The notes: generated by a model not told the origin, from the letters alone. Numbered from the stretch's first letter, positions 37,901 to 48,236 are shown. The stretch: DNA of 64,000 nt from Rheinheimera sp. 1928-s (GCF_029269265.1 NZ_JARIXP010000004.1:248001-312000); one strand, 5' to 3'. Translations and numbers: made by a program.

Positions 37901-39688
37901 TTATTCAATCAATATTGGGTATTTCAGGTAGTTCTGATCGTAGTACGGCATGCGCTGGTACAACCATTGCAGCTTGGCGTTTGAGTCTGCCGCCAGCTTT
38001 TTATCCTGCTTCAAGGCTTCGTCAAATTCAGCTTTGAGCTTTTTGTCCTGCTTCAGCGCAGTTTCAATCAAGGGCACTATAGCGTAGGTTTCAAAGTACT
38101 CTGTCCGCTCAAACATGCCAGGCATATAACCCCAGCTGAATAACGAATCCGGTGCTGTGGGTTCCAGTAGCGCCACAGCTAAAGCACCTAAAGGCTGATC
38201 GGTGCTGACGCGGACTGAACCTGCAGGTAAACGAATTTTTTGCCAATTGCGGCTAAACTGCGCAGTGACACCAAAACGGCCCTCAAAAGGCTTATTTGCA
38301 AATTGATGCGACGTTGCAGTTAACTGCTGCAACTGCACGGTTTTTGGTGATTTTAACGTCGTAAACTGCACACCATGTAGGGCCAGCTTAGCGATCACGT
38401 CCTGTTGCTCTGGCGGGATCCAATAGGCAGTTGGTACTTCAATTTCTGCCGCGACTTCTTTTTCCCAATAAACTGGCAACTGCTCAAACAACAGTGGCTT
38501 TCCTGTCCAGGTTTGGTAAGTCACCCCTGTAATGGCATCTTTTTTCTGTACCGCTTCAACGCCTTTAAAGCTGATAAAGTCTGGTGTTTCACTAGATTTC
38601 CAAGCCAGAACCTGACGCTGAGGGCGGGCATTTTCGTCGGCTTTTTTAGCCAGTTTCAGCACTGAACCTTGTTGTTGCAGCAATTTTAAACTCTGCTCCA
38701 GCAGCACATAAGTACCTAACACTCTTTGTTTGTAAGGCTTTAAGCTGTGGTTTTCCACCAGTACTGTCGGAATATGCCGCACATCACCATAACCATTAGA
38801 AAAACGCGGGCTGGACGTTGAACCTGCCAAGCCTTTACTGAAATCAGTACTGTCGTAGGCAAACACCAGAGGACCTGGAATATGACCCGCTTCGCTCAGC
38901 GCCTGATCCATAGCAGGACGGAAACTACTGGCAAGCCAACTGGCAGCATTAGGACTGGTCGCAGCAAAAGGTTCGTTAAAACCATAAGTGATGTCGTACT
39001 GATAATCTTCACCGTCTGTGACATGCAAGTCCAGATATAAATCCGGCTGATAACGATTCAACAGTTTCAGCAGCGCCTGCATCTCTGGCGCTTCCGCTTT
39101 CATATAATCACGGTTTAAATTTAAGTTTTGAGCTGTGGCGCGCCAGCCTTGCAGTTCTGGCCCACGTTGATTCATACGGTTGTATTTACCGCTGCGCTCA
39201 TGACCGTCCACTGAAAAAATAGGAATAAACAGCAGGTTTACTTCTTTTAATAAATCAGCCTTGTCGCCATGCACTATGTCGCGCAATAGCATTAAACCTG
39301 CATCCTTGCCGTCAATTTCTCCGCTGTGGATCCCGGCCTGTGCCAATAATACCGCTTTATTATCCCGGCCTATCATATCCGGATCTGTGCCTGCTTTAAC
39401 CAGATAAATAGCCCGGCCCTGTGGGCTTTGGCCTATCACTTCCAGCTTGACTGATGAGGTGCTTGCAGCCAGGCGTTCCAGATACTTGATGGTCGTTTCG
39501 TAGTCAGGGGTTTCCGACAGATCAGACACTTCTGCCGGAGTCACCCAGGGGTGCTGGGCAGGTTTAATCAAACTTAAACTGGCGCCTTGCCAGTCAGGCA
39601 AAGGCGGTAAATGGTCGGCAGCAGTAACAGAGAAGACAAAGCTGCACGCCAGAACAAGGGCGAGTTTTTTCATTCTAAACAGATCCAT
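37901..39688 (-). CDS. M14 family zinc carboxypeptidase, exported
   Basis: The 595-residue protein has a signal peptide (MKKLALVLACSFVFSVTA). The start may be ATG 39688 or the second in-frame ATG at 39673; the latter gives a cleaner signal. Zinc ligands fit the M14 pattern: H-x2-E in AGIHSGEIDGKDAG (about residue 120) and the later His in DLYLDLHVTDGEDYQYD (about residue 217). The segment NYLNLNRDYMKAEAPE-like around residue 195 is the substrate Asn-Arg motif. A C-terminal region of about 200 residues is of unknown role. It probably removes C-terminal residues from peptides in the periplasm or outside. Confidence 0.85.
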   Translation of the reverse strand: MDLFRMKKLALVLACSFVFSVTAADHLPPLPDWQGASLSLIKPAQHPWVTPAEVSDLSETPDYETTIKYLERLAASTSSVKLEVIGQSPQGRAIYLVKAGTDPDMIGRDNKAVLLAQAGIHSGEIDGKDAGLMLLRDIVHGDKADLLKEVNLLFIPIFSVDGHERSGKYNRMNQRGPELQGWRATAQNLNLNRDYMKAEAPEMQALLKLLNRYQPDLYLDLHVTDGEDYQYDITYGFNEPFAATSPNAASWLASSFRPAMDQALSEAGHIPGPLVFAYDSTDFSKGLAGSTSSPRFSNGYGDVRHIPTVLVENHSLKPYKQRVLGTYVLLEQSLKLLQQQGSVLKLAKKADENARPQRQVLAWKSSETPDFISFKGVEAVQKKDAITGVTYQTWTGKPLLFEQLPVYWEKEVAAEIEVPTAYWIPPEQQDVIAKLALHGVQFTTLKSPKTVQLQQLTATSHQFANKPFEGRFGVTAQFSRNWQKIRLPAGSVRVSTDQPLGALAVALLEPTAPDSLFSWGYMPGMFERTEYFETYAIVPLIETALKQDKKLKAEFDEALKQDKKLAADSNAKLQWLYQRMPYYDQNYLKYPILIE

Positions 39689-39758
39689 TTCAGGGCTTTA
39701 ATTCATATCGAACCAGTTTTTACCATTAACAGCCAACACAAGCCATAGCTAAATTACA

Positions 39759-39814
39759 AAAATGGGGTCAGATCACATTAGTTATGCGTAACTAATGTGA
39801 TCTGACCCCATTTT
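39759..39814. repeat. Perfect 26-bp palindrome with 4-nt loop
   Basis: Arms 39759-39784 and 39789-39814 are exact reverse complements (beginning AAAATGGGGTCAGATCACAT) around TGCG. It lies downstream of the RND permease gene and upstream of the carboxypeptidase gene. Flanking A/T runs mean it can act as a terminator, but its length and the GGGGTCAGA core recall dispersed REP-like elements seen in many gammaproteobacteria (from memory). Confidence 0.85.
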
Positions 39815-39818
39815 AATC

Positions 39819-42800
39819 TTAGGTTTTTGACGGGATGCGGTAAACAGAACAATACATCAAAGGTAAAAACAGCAAGGTCAGGACAGTACCAAAACCTAAA
39901 CCAAACATAATCACCACCGCCATGCTGGCAAAGAAGTCATCAGTGACCAAAGGTAACATACCAAGGATAGTGGTAATGGCCCCCATGGAAACAGGACGAA
40001 CCCGGCTGACGGCACTGTTAAATACGGCCTGATAAGGTGCTAAACCCTGAGTTAATTCCAGTTTGATCTGATCCAACAGCACTATGCCGTTTTTAACTAA
40101 CATGCCCGATAAACTTAAAAACCCCAACAGGGCTAAAAAGCCAAAAGGCACGTTCACCACCAACAGGCCCAGCGTGACGCCAATCAATGCCATAGGGACA
40201 CAAGCCCAAATTACCAGTGCATCCCGCATTGAACTGAACAGCAGCACAGTGATCACAAACATCACCAGATAACCCATAGGTAAGGAACTGAACAAGGCTT
40301 TTTGTGCTTTGTTTTGGGCTTCCAGCTCCCCTCCCCAGCTCAGGGTATAACCCGGTGGTAAAGGAATAGCTTCGATCTGAGGCTGTACCCTTTGCAATAA
40401 AGCTGCAGCCGTATCATCACTTAAAATATTATGATCGGCCATCACAGTCAGGGTTCGTTTGCGGTCACGGCGCATAATTTGTGGATCTTCCCACTCCAGA
40501 GCAAAACTGCTAACCACCTGGCTGATTGGAATATAGCGGTTTAGTTTAGGACTGTAGACCTGCAGATCGGCCAACGCATCCACACTTTGCCGTTCTGAAT
40601 CTGGCGCTCGGGTGATAATGGGCAATAAGTGAGTGCCATCACGGTAAATACCCACAGTACGGCCATTGACATGAGTCAGCAGCACATCGTCAATGTCCTG
40701 TTTGCTAATACCAACCCTGCGCGCCAAAGCTTCGTTAAACTGCGGCCGGATCACTTTGACTCTGTTACTCCAGTCATCACGTAAATTCCTGGTGCCGGCA
40801 TCTTCAGCCAGAATAGCTTTGGCCTGCTCAGCCAATTGCCGTAATACATCAGGATCAGCGCCACTAAAACGAGCTTCCAGTTTGGCCGCCGTTGATGGCC
40901 CTACATCTAAACGTTTTAATTTATGTTGTAAGCCAGGATGTTGCTCAGCAATATACTGGCTAATATCGGCCATACGACCTGCCAGCAAGGATTTATCCTC
41001 TACCCTTACGATTAACTGGCTGTAAGCGGCATAAAAACGTTCTGGCTGATAGGTCAGCATAAAACGGTCAGCGCCACGGCCTGAAGTTAAGGTTACCGCT
41101 TCCACTCCATCCAGACTTTTTAAATGCTGCACAACCTCTAAAGCTTCCAGGTCAGATTGGCGTACATCAGTGCCAGCAGGTTGCCATAGATCAACCAGAA
41201 AAATCGGCGTGTTAGACGGAGGGAAGAATACCTGTTTTATTTTGGCAAAGCCCACAACAGACAGGATCAACAGCAGGATCATCAAAGCATAACTTAAAAA
41301 CCTGTACCGAAGTACGGCAGTTAAAAGCGCTTTGTAGCCGTCGAAAATAAAACCACGGTACAACTCTGGTTCTCCCTGCGCCTCATCCGCATCAGCTTTC
41401 AGTTCTTCTTTGAAAAATAAGCTGGCAAAAAATGGGGTCAGGGTAATAGCTGTTATCCAGCTCAGCAGCAAACTAACTAATAATACCCAAAACAAACTAC
41501 CGGCAAATTCCCCTGTGGCGTCACTGGATAAACCAATAGGCGCAAAAGCAGTAATAGCAATAATAGTTGCACCCAACAAAGGCCATTTGGTTTGTTTGAC
41601 TATGGCGGAAGCCGACTGGCTGATGGTTAAGCGCCTTTGCATCCCAATCAATATACCTTCGGTAATGACAATGGCGTTATCCACCAGCATACCCAAAGCA
41701 ATAATTAAGGCGCCAAGCGAGACGCGTTGCAGCTCAATTTGCATCTGCTGCATAAAAATAAAAGTGCCAAGTACAGTCAGCAGTAAAATAAGCCCAATCA
41801 GCAAACCACTGCGAAGTCCCATAAAAATCAACAGCACCACGATAACAATGAGCACAGCTTCCAGCAGATTCAATACAAAACCACCGACTGAAGCTTCCAC
41901 TTCAGCCGGCTGGTTATAAATGGTATTGATTTCCATACCTACAGGACGGGCATAGTCCAGTTCGGCCATACGTTGTGTCACCAAAGCACCTATATCAACA
42001 ACATTTACGCCTTTACTAAAGGAGACCCCCAGGGTCAGCGTATTTTTGCCATCAAACTTTAAAATCTGGCTCGGCACTTCCTGCACATCTTTGTAAACTT
42101 TGGCCACATCTCCTAAATAAATCAGCTCTTTAGCGGCTGGGTTGCTGATAATCAGTTGTTCCAGTTCCTGTACAGACTGAAATTCGCCTGTTGGATGAAT
42201 ACGGATCCGATCTGGCCCTACCCGCAAAGCTCCCGCGTTGGATACGACATTCTGAGTTTGCAATAAACTGGCAATTTGTGTTGGCGGGATCCCTAAAGCA
42301 GTCAGACGAGAGCGGGAGATTTCGACCACTACTTGCTCTTGCTGGCGACCGCTGACAGAGACTTTGCCTACGCCCTCCACCAGCACCAGCTCACGGCGTA
42401 AAAAATCGACATAGTCGCGAATTTCTTCGTCTGAGTAACCATCCCCTGTCACGGCATACAACATGCCATACACATCACCAAAGTCATCGTTTACCACTGG
42501 GGTTTGCACTCCAGGTGGCAACTGTGGCGTTAAATCATTGACCTTACGCCGCAGTTCATCCCAAATCTGTTTCAGTTCTGTCGAACGATAAATGCCTTTC
42601 ATTTCCACCATAATCTGCGACGTGCCATTGGTAGAAATAGAGGTCACATGGTCGACATAAGGCAGTTGCTGAATGGCATTTTCAATCGGATAACTAACCT
42701 CTTCCTCCACCTGCAAAGGCGAAGCACCTGGGTAGGATGTAATGATCAAAGCTTGTTTGAGGGTAAACTGCGGATCTTCCAACCGGCCCAGGCCAAAGTA

Positions 42801-42884
42801 AGCCATAGTGCCGCCGATTAGTAAAATAGCGGTCACCAGCCAGGAAGAGGTTTTATTTTTAATAAAATACTGAGCCACATCCAT
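39819..42884 (-). CDS. RND efflux pump permease (AcrB-like)
   Basis: The 1021-residue inner-membrane transporter has the RND layout: one N-terminal membrane helix, two large periplasmic loops and two groups of membrane helices (about 335-480 and 860-1015). The fourth-helix motif GMLVDNAIVITEGI carries the proton-relay Asp. DPQFTLKQALIITSYPGASPLQVEEEV near residue 37 is the usual porter-domain entry. With the adaptor upstream it should expel hydrophobic compounds by proton antiport. No outer-membrane factor gene lies nearby, so a TolC-like protein elsewhere is presumably used. Substrates are unknown. Confidence 0.93.
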   Translation of the reverse strand: MDVAQYFIKNKTSSWLVTAILLIGGTMAYFGLGRLEDPQFTLKQALIITSYPGASPLQVEEEVSYPIENAIQQLPYVDHVTSISTNGTSQIMVEMKGIYRSTELKQIWDELRRKVNDLTPQLPPGVQTPVVNDDFGDVYGMLYAVTGDGYSDEEIRDYVDFLRRELVLVEGVGKVSVSGRQQEQVVVEISRSRLTALGIPPTQIASLLQTQNVVSNAGALRVGPDRIRIHPTGEFQSVQELEQLIISNPAAKELIYLGDVAKVYKDVQEVPSQILKFDGKNTLTLGVSFSKGVNVVDIGALVTQRMAELDYARPVGMEINTIYNQPAEVEASVGGFVLNLLEAVLIVIVVLLIFMGLRSGLLIGLILLLTVLGTFIFMQQMQIELQRVSLGALIIALGMLVDNAIVITEGILIGMQRRLTISQSASAIVKQTKWPLLGATIIAITAFAPIGLSSDATGEFAGSLFWVLLVSLLLSWITAITLTPFFASLFFKEELKADADEAQGEPELYRGFIFDGYKALLTAVLRYRFLSYALMILLLILSVVGFAKIKQVFFPPSNTPIFLVDLWQPAGTDVRQSDLEALEVVQHLKSLDGVEAVTLTSGRGADRFMLTYQPERFYAAYSQLIVRVEDKSLLAGRMADISQYIAEQHPGLQHKLKRLDVGPSTAAKLEARFSGADPDVLRQLAEQAKAILAEDAGTRNLRDDWSNRVKVIRPQFNEALARRVGISKQDIDDVLLTHVNGRTVGIYRDGTHLLPIITRAPDSERQSVDALADLQVYSPKLNRYIPISQVVSSFALEWEDPQIMRRDRKRTLTVMADHNILSDDTAAALLQRVQPQIEAIPLPPGYTLSWGGELEAQNKAQKALFSSLPMGYLVMFVITVLLFSSMRDALVIWACVPMALIGVTLGLLVVNVPFGFLALLGFLSLSGMLVKNGIVLLDQIKLELTQGLAPYQAVFNSAVSRVRPVSMGAITTILGMLPLVTDDFFASMAVVIMFGLGFGTVLTLLFLPLMYCSVYRIPSKT

Positions 42885-42887
42885 GAT

Positions 42888-43967
42888 TTACAGTCCCCGC
42901 TCACGTTGCCATGGCCGTACCTGCTGGTTTTCAGTCAGTTGCTGTACACCTGCTGTCACCACCTGATCCCCAGCGGTTAAACCAGATAAGACTTCAATGC
43001 CCTGCTCGGTTAAGCGCCCTACTGTAACGGCACGACGATTCACTTTGCCTTCACTGAACACCCAGACAAAACGCTCTGTAGCGTCCACAGGCTGATCATT
43101 GGCAGCAAATACAGCTGTAGCAGGCACTACAACGGCAGAGGCCTGAGCCCGCATCAGTTGGCTCATATCAGCCACTACATTGGCAGTCATACCGGAGAGC
43201 ACATTAAACTCTTCAGGCGCAGCCATACTGAATACTACTTTAAAACTGTTGGTGGCACTGTCTGCTCTGGTGTCCCACTCTTTAATGCTGGCTTTGTAAC
43301 TTAAACTTGGGTAGGAATCAAAAATCACTTCTGGCTGATAACTGATGTCTTTTTTCACCAGCGCTATCACATCTTCAGGCACCTGGATCACCACATCCAC
43401 CATGCCTTTGAGTTGCAATTCCAGAATAGCTTGCTGAGCGGCGACATTTTCATGATTTTCAACTAAAGAGCGCGACACTATGCCGCTAAAAGGCGCCACT
43501 AATTCGGTGTAACTTAAATTCGCTTGTGCTGTTTTTAAATCTGCATCCGCCACCTGCAACTGAGCCTTAGCTTCATCGTACATGGCTTGCGACACCAGAT
43601 TCTGCCCAATCAGGCTGGCAGCACGATCAAACTGAGCCTTGGATAACTGATATTTCGCCTGAGCTTGTTCGACCCTGAGTTTAAAATCAGTCGGGTCCAA
43701 ACGCGCCAGCACATCACCTTTTTGTACTTCCTGGCCAGGGCGGATAGAAAATTGAGTCAGTTTACCGCTGACTCGAAAAGTTAAACGGGCATTTTCAGTG
43801 GGTTCGACCAGAGCAGGAAACTGCCGGATCAATTTTTGCTGACCGTCCTGCACCATATGCAGTTTTACCGGCCTATTCAGGCTTTGCTCAGTGGTTGCAA
43901 CCGGCTTGGAACAACCCGCAACCAGCCCCATAACTAAGACTGCATAGATCATTTTTTGTCTGGACAT
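42888..43967 (-). CDS. RND efflux periplasmic adaptor (membrane fusion protein)
   Basis: The 359-residue lipoprotein-type adaptor has a signal with lipobox (VMGLVAGCSKP, Cys near residue 19). A barrel-sandwich half follows (TFRVSGKLTQFSIRPGQEVQKGDVLARLD), then a coiled-coil hairpin (about residues 100-155), the second lipoyl half LVAPFSGIVSRSLVENHENV and a beta-barrel domain. It links the permease (3 nt downstream) to an outer-membrane channel. It is divergent from a LysR-type regulator gene, the probable local controller. Confidence 0.92.
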   Translation of the reverse strand: MSRQKMIYAVLVMGLVAGCSKPVATTEQSLNRPVKLHMVQDGQQKLIRQFPALVEPTENARLTFRVSGKLTQFSIRPGQEVQKGDVLARLDPTDFKLRVEQAQAKYQLSKAQFDRAASLIGQNLVSQAMYDEAKAQLQVADADLKTAQANLSYTELVAPFSGIVSRSLVENHENVAAQQAILELQLKGMVDVVIQVPEDVIALVKKDISYQPEVIFDSYPSLSYKASIKEWDTRADSATNSFKVVFSMAAPEEFNVLSGMTANVVADMSQLMRAQASAVVVPATAVFAANDQPVDATERFVWVFSEGKVNRRAVTVGRLTEQGIEVLSGLTAGDQVVTAGVQQLTENQQVRPWQRERGL

Positions 43968-44068
43968 TTAACGCTCTCCCTTGTCACACCACTTAATTTG
44001 CGCTGGCACTATACAAAAGCCACTATAAGATTAAAATTTATATTTACTTCAGTTCTATATAAGAATAA
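43968..44068. promoter_or_regulatory. Divergent promoter region RND pump / LysR regulator
   Basis: This 101-bp AT-rich gap lies between divergent starts. A LysR regulator commonly binds such a region to control both sides; I cannot fix the exact T-N11-A site. Confidence 0.45.
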
Positions 44069-44956
44069 TTGATGAACTTAACTCAGCTTTATATTCTCGA
44101 CGCTGTAGCCAGCAGTGAAAGCTTGCTGCAAGCCGCGGTAAAACTACATAAAACCCAACCTGCTTTGAGCATGGCACTGAAAAAGCTCGAACAGGAATGC
44201 GGTTTTACTATAGTGGATCGTAGTCAATATCGCCTGCAATTTACCGAAGCTGGTAAACGTTTTTATCAACAGGCTCAACAACTTCTGCATCAAAGTGCTC
44301 AATTAAAATCTTTGGCTCAACACTTAAGCAGAGGCGCTGAAGCCAGTTTAGGCTTAGCCTTTGACGAAGCAGTCGACCTACAGCCTTATATGAGTGCTAT
44401 CCGTCAGGCGCAGCAGCAGTTTCCTCATACCGAATTATTGCTAAGTTGTGACTACCGGCTACAAGCGCTGGAAAAGCTGAAAAACCAGCAGGTCGATTTA
44501 GCCATCAGCCCCTGGTACCCGGTTTTTGTTAGTTTGGGTGATTTTGAATCAGTGGCTATTGGAAGTTTTGATGTTTTATGTGTCGCCAGTCCAGAGTTTT
44601 TACAGCAGTTGACTGAACCTTTAACTCACCAGGCTCAGTTGGCCGAATTACCACAATTGGTAGCGAATTCAGAAGCACTGGATTTTGACAGCGGAAAATT
44701 ACTCCCCCTGCAATCGGCACGCCGCGTTAAAGTGAATAACAGTTTATGCATGAAACAAGCGCTGTTAGCTCATTTGGGCTGGGGCATGGTTGCCCGGCAT
44801 CAGGTGGCTGATGAATTAGCTCGCGGTGCTTTAGTGCAGCTCAAACCTAAAGAGTTTCCAAAATTTATTCAGGGCGAAGTGCATTTAGTGCGGCATAAAG
44901 ATCAGTTATTAGGCCCAGTGGCAAAAGCCATCTGGCAACAACTGACCGCAGGTTAG
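44069..44956 (+). CDS. LysR family transcriptional regulator
   Basis: The 295-residue protein has the N-terminal winged helix-turn-helix of LysR regulators (YILDAVASSESLLQAAVKLHKTQPALSMALKKLE, with the recognition helix near TQPALSMALK). A periplasmic-binding-like effector domain follows from about residue 90. It is divergent from the RND pump genes and is probably their regulator. The inducer is unknown. Confidence 0.9.
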   Translation: MMNLTQLYILDAVASSESLLQAAVKLHKTQPALSMALKKLEQECGFTIVDRSQYRLQFTEAGKRFYQQAQQLLHQSAQLKSLAQHLSRGAEASLGLAFDEAVDLQPYMSAIRQAQQQFPHTELLLSCDYRLQALEKLKNQQVDLAISPWYPVFVSLGDFESVAIGSFDVLCVASPEFLQQLTEPLTHQAQLAELPQLVANSEALDFDSGKLLPLQSARRVKVNNSLCMKQALLAHLGWGMVARHQVADELARGALVQLKPKEFPKFIQGEVHLVRHKDQLLGPVAKAIWQQLTAG

Positions 44957-44970
44957 TACCGCAGAAAAGA

Positions 44971-44994
44971 GAAAGGAGCCTAGCGGCTCCTTTC
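44971..44994 (+). terminator. Intrinsic terminator after LysR gene
   Basis: AAAGGAGCC-TAGC-GGCTCCTTT forms a 9-bp stem about 15 nt after the stop and runs into TTTCTTA. It is well placed to end the regulator transcript. Confidence 0.8.
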
Positions 44995-45025
44995 TTACAT
45001 AATCACTTCAATTACAACTGACATT

Positions 45026-45271
45026 GCCCTAAGTAGTTGGTGTTGCAGCCAGGCGGCAAGCGAGCGAGACCTCAGGAGCATAGTTGTCCTATGTGACTGA
45101 GGCGACGAGCGCAGCCAACAACGCTGCGGCGCCAAATACGACGGGCATGCCCTAAGTAATTGATGTTGCAGCGCGGCGGCAAGCGCACAAGACCCCAGGA
45201 GCATAGTAGTCCTATGTGACTGGGGCGAGTAGCGCAGCCAACAAAGCTGCAGCTTCAAGTACGACGGGCAT
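45026..45271. repeat. Two tandem copies of a 123-bp repeat
   Basis: Copy 1 is 45026-45148 and copy 2 is 45149-45271. Each starts GCCCTAAGTARTTGRTGTTG and ends in ACGACGGGCAT. Within each copy lies a strong hairpin, CCTCAGGAGCATAG/CTATGTGACTGAGG in copy 1 and the matching CCCCAGG.../...CTGGGG in copy 2, with compensatory base changes. The right end meets the stop codon of the barrel gene exactly. The ORF that can be drawn across it (44995-45258) is an artefact of the repeat. Similar elements recur in alteromonads and vibrios as far as I recall. Confidence 0.85.
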
Positions 45272-46044
45272 TAGAAGCGGTAGCTTGCGCCTAACTGATA
45301 CAGATCATCACCCGTCTCCAGCGCATCAAAGGCCACGCCTGCTGATAACGACAGATTTGGCAGCGCAAACCATTTCGCACGCAAGCTCAGGCTGTCATCG
45401 CTTTCGCTCAATACGTTATCCGAGATCCATTCATAACCTACACCGGCAGAGAAGTTTTTACCGAAGTAATAATCTGCACCTACCCCATAACGGGTGCCTG
45501 AAGCGTTACGATAATCCAGAATGCTTGCTTCAAGGTTCATCATATCGCCTGTGCCTAAATCCCACAGTTTTTTGGTCATCACACCATAGTTAGTGCTGCT
45601 GCCGCCTTGATCTGGTCTGTCGTGCTCAAAAATTGCACCTACTAACCAGTCATTGCTGATGAAGTAACCAACAGTACCATCAACATCTTGTTGATCCGTG
45701 CCGCTGTAATGTGACCATTCCAGTTGACCGTAGAAGTTATGGCTTTGATCCATATACTCACCACCCACTGACCAAGCGTTACCGTTCAGATTTTTAATTG
45801 GATTATGTGAAAGTGTGCCAAAGACACTGGCGTTTTTATTGATAAATGCAGCTTCAGCTAATGGTGTCTTGCCTGAAGTATCTACGGCATTAAAGAAATA
45901 CTGGTGCTTCAGTGTCCATGAATCAATATCTGAGGTGCCGAAATCACCATTGATATAATCCACTGAAGATTCATTTTGATAGCTGTTCGCTGCTGCACCG
46001 GTTGAGACTACAGCGATAAGTAAAGCGAGCATGGAACTTTTCAT
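45271..46044 (-). CDS. Putative porin-like outer-membrane beta-barrel protein
   Basis: The 257-residue protein has a signal peptide (MKSSMLALLIAVVSTGAAA). The mature part has alternating hydrophobic strands with many Tyr/Trp residues and closes in a terminal aromatic (LYQLGASYRF), the outer-membrane assembly signal. It resembles the putative porin family of gammaproteobacteria. It stands alone, and its stop codon abuts the 123-bp repeat. Its substrate, if it is a porin, is unknown. Confidence 0.75.
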   Translation of the reverse strand: MKSSMLALLIAVVSTGAAANSYQNESSVDYINGDFGTSDIDSWTLKHQYFFNAVDTSGKTPLAEAAFINKNASVFGTLSHNPIKNLNGNAWSVGGEYMDQSHNFYGQLEWSHYSGTDQQDVDGTVGYFISNDWLVGAIFEHDRPDQGGSSTNYGVMTKKLWDLGTGDMMNLEASILDYRNASGTRYGVGADYYFGKNFSAGVGYEWISDNVLSESDDSLSLRAKWFALPNLSLSAGVAFDALETGDDLYQLGASYRF

Positions 46045-46180
46045 AATTACTACCTTTTGGTTGAGAAAACGCAGGCAGTGTAAACTTATGAAAGTTAATG
46101 CTCTCTGAACGACTCCGTAAAGAAATGTATAAATATCAATCAGATAACTATGTAAAACAGGAAAACTCCGATGGTTCCGG

Positions 46181-48178
46181 TTAAATTTCCAGCAAAGCTT
46201 CGCGTAACTGATGAATTTGATCCCTTACTTGCGCTGCCAGTTCAAACTCCAGATCTTTGGCATGCTGCAGCATTTTCTGCTCCAGTTGCTTAATTTCTGC
46301 CTGCAGCTGATACGGAGTTTTGCCTTTGGCCAGTTTGATTTTCTCTGCCACTTTAGGCAAATCAGCATCCTGCCCGAGGTCCATCACGTCCGACACCTTC
46401 TTCTTAATAGCTGTAGGTGTGATGCCATGCAGTTCGTTATAAGCGATTTGCTTATTGCGCCGACGTTCAGTTTCGTTAATAGCGCGCTGCATAGAACCGG
46501 TAATACGATCAGCATAGAGCACAGCTTTACCATACAAATTACGAGCGGCACGGCCCATGGTTTGAATAAGCGAACGCTCTGAACGTAAAAAGCCTTCTTT
46601 ATCCGCATCCAGAATAGCCACTAACGACACTTCAGGAATATCCAAACCTTCCCGCAGCAAGTTAATACCGACCAGCACGTCAAAGACGCCTAAACGTAAA
46701 TCCCGGATAATTTCCATCCGCTCTACTGTGTCGATGTCGGAGTGTAAATAACGCACCTTAACGCCATGACCTGCTAAATAATCTGTTAAATCCTCAGCCA
46801 TTTTTTTGGTCAGTACTGTCACCAGAACCCGCTCACCAATTTTGGCGCAGCGAAACGCTTCCGACATTAAATCGTCCACTTGTGTGGCTACAGGCCGAAT
46901 TTCGATGACAGGGTCTAATAAACCTGTAGGACGCACCACCTGCTCTATCACTTCGCCTGCCGATTGCTTTAACTCGTAATCTGCTGGTGTGGCCGACACA
47001 TAAATGCGCTGCGGCGCTATAGATTCAAACTCATCAAACTTTAACGGCCTGTTATCCAAAGCCGAAGGCAAGCGAAAACCATAGTTCACCAGGTTTTCTT
47101 TGCGCGAGCGATCGCCTTTGTACATAGCGCCAATTTGTGAAATGGTGACGTGCGACTCATCAATAAACATCAAACCATCAGCAGGGAAATAATCCAGCAA
47201 AGTTGGCGGTGGCTCGCCTTCGGCCCTGCCTGATAAGTAGCGCGAGTAGTTTTCAATGCCAGAGCAATAGCCCAGCTCCACCATCATTTCTAGATCAAAT
47301 AAAGTGCGCTGGCCAATACGCTGCTCTTCAATCAAACGGTTTTCGGCAAGTAATTGAGCACGACGCTCTTTTAGCTCCACTTTAATACGTTCAGTGGCTG
47401 CCAGAATTTTTTCCCGGGGCGTCACATAGTGAGTTTTTGGATAAATAGTGTAACGGCTGACCACTTTCTCCACCGAACCTGTCAGTGGGTCAAATAAACT
47501 GATGCGCTCAATTTCTTCATCAAACAGCTCAATCCGTACAGCGATTTCATCCGATTCGGCCGGAAACACATCAATCACATCGCCACGCACACGATAAGTC
47601 GCGCGTTCAAAAGCCGTATCATTGCGGCTGTATTGCAGCTCGGCCAAGCGGCGCAAGATAAAACGCTGATCGACTATATCGCCCACTTTGAGATGCAACA
47701 GCATCTTCATATAGGATTCCGGATCGCCCAAACCATAAATAGCCGACACTGAGGCGATAATCACTACGTCCCGTCGTTCCATCAAGGCTTTGGTCGCCGA
47801 TAAACGCATCTGCTCTATATGTTCATTAATAGAAGCGTCTTTTTCGATAAAGGTATCGCTGGACGGCACATAAGCTTCGGGCTGATAATAGTCGTAATAA
47901 GACACAAAGTATTCCACCGAGTTATTCGGGAAAAATTCTTTCATCTCACCATAAAGCTGAGCGGCCAGTGTTTTGTTATGCGCCATAATCAGTGTGGGTC
48001 TGTTCACTTGCGCTATCACATTGGCCATAGTGAAAGTTTTACCAGAACCGGTGACACCCAATAAGGTTTGATGAGCTAAACCAGATTCCAGCCCTTCCAC
48101 CAGCTTGGCGATGGCCGTAGGTTGATCGCCTGCAGGCTGATAATGGGAAACCAATTCAAAATCACGACTCATCGACAT
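46181..48178 (-). CDS. uvrB: Excinuclease ABC subunit B
   Basis: The 665-residue DNA-repair helicase-like protein has Walker [15 protein letters not shown] near residue 40, the beta-hairpin region [12 protein letters not shown], and [14 protein letters not shown] with the DEAD-like box. Helicase motifs V and VI follow ([39 protein letters not shown]). A C-terminal UVR domain binds UvrC. UvrB verifies lesions handed over by UvrA. No clear LexA box (CTG-N10-CAG type) was seen in the 58 bp upstream. Confidence 0.98.
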   Translation of the reverse strand: MSMSRDFELVSHYQPAGDQPTAIAKLVEGLESGLAHQTLLGVTGSGKTFTMANVIAQVNRPTLIMAHNKTLAAQLYGEMKEFFPNNSVEYFVSYYDYYQPEAYVPSSDTFIEKDASINEHIEQMRLSATKALMERRDVVIIASVSAIYGLGDPESYMKMLLHLKVGDIVDQRFILRRLAELQYSRNDTAFERATYRVRGDVIDVFPAESDEIAVRIELFDEEIERISLFDPLTGSVEKVVSRYTIYPKTHYVTPREKILAATERIKVELKERRAQLLAENRLIEEQRIGQRTLFDLEMMVELGYCSGIENYSRYLSGRAEGEPPPTLLDYFPADGLMFIDESHVTISQIGAMYKGDRSRKENLVNYGFRLPSALDNRPLKFDEFESIAPQRIYVSATPADYELKQSAGEVIEQVVRPTGLLDPVIEIRPVATQVDDLMSEAFRCAKIGERVLVTVLTKKMAEDLTDYLAGHGVKVRYLHSDIDTVERMEIIRDLRLGVFDVLVGINLLREGLDIPEVSLVAILDADKEGFLRSERSLIQTMGRAARNLYGKAVLYADRITGSMQRAINETERRRNKQIAYNELHGITPTAIKKKVSDVMDLGQDADLPKVAEKIKLAKGKTPYQLQAEIKQLEQKMLQHAKDLEFELAAQVRDQIHQLREALLEI

Positions 48179-48236
48179 CCACCACTCAAAGTTATGACAT
48201 GCTGCTCATGCAAAACCAATTTACTATCGCGACTCA

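Noticed and set aside
44995-45258. Minus-strand ORF of 87 codons with internal repeats
   Set aside because: It is an accidental open frame across the two 123-bp repeat units; its protein repeats only because the DNA does, and it has no ribosome-binding site.
45026-45271. CRISPR-like array
   Set aside because: There are only two 123-bp direct units with no short repeat-spacer alternation and no cas genes.
48179-48236. LexA box upstream of uvrB
   Set aside because: No CTG-N10-CAG-like palindrome was seen in the gap before uvrB.
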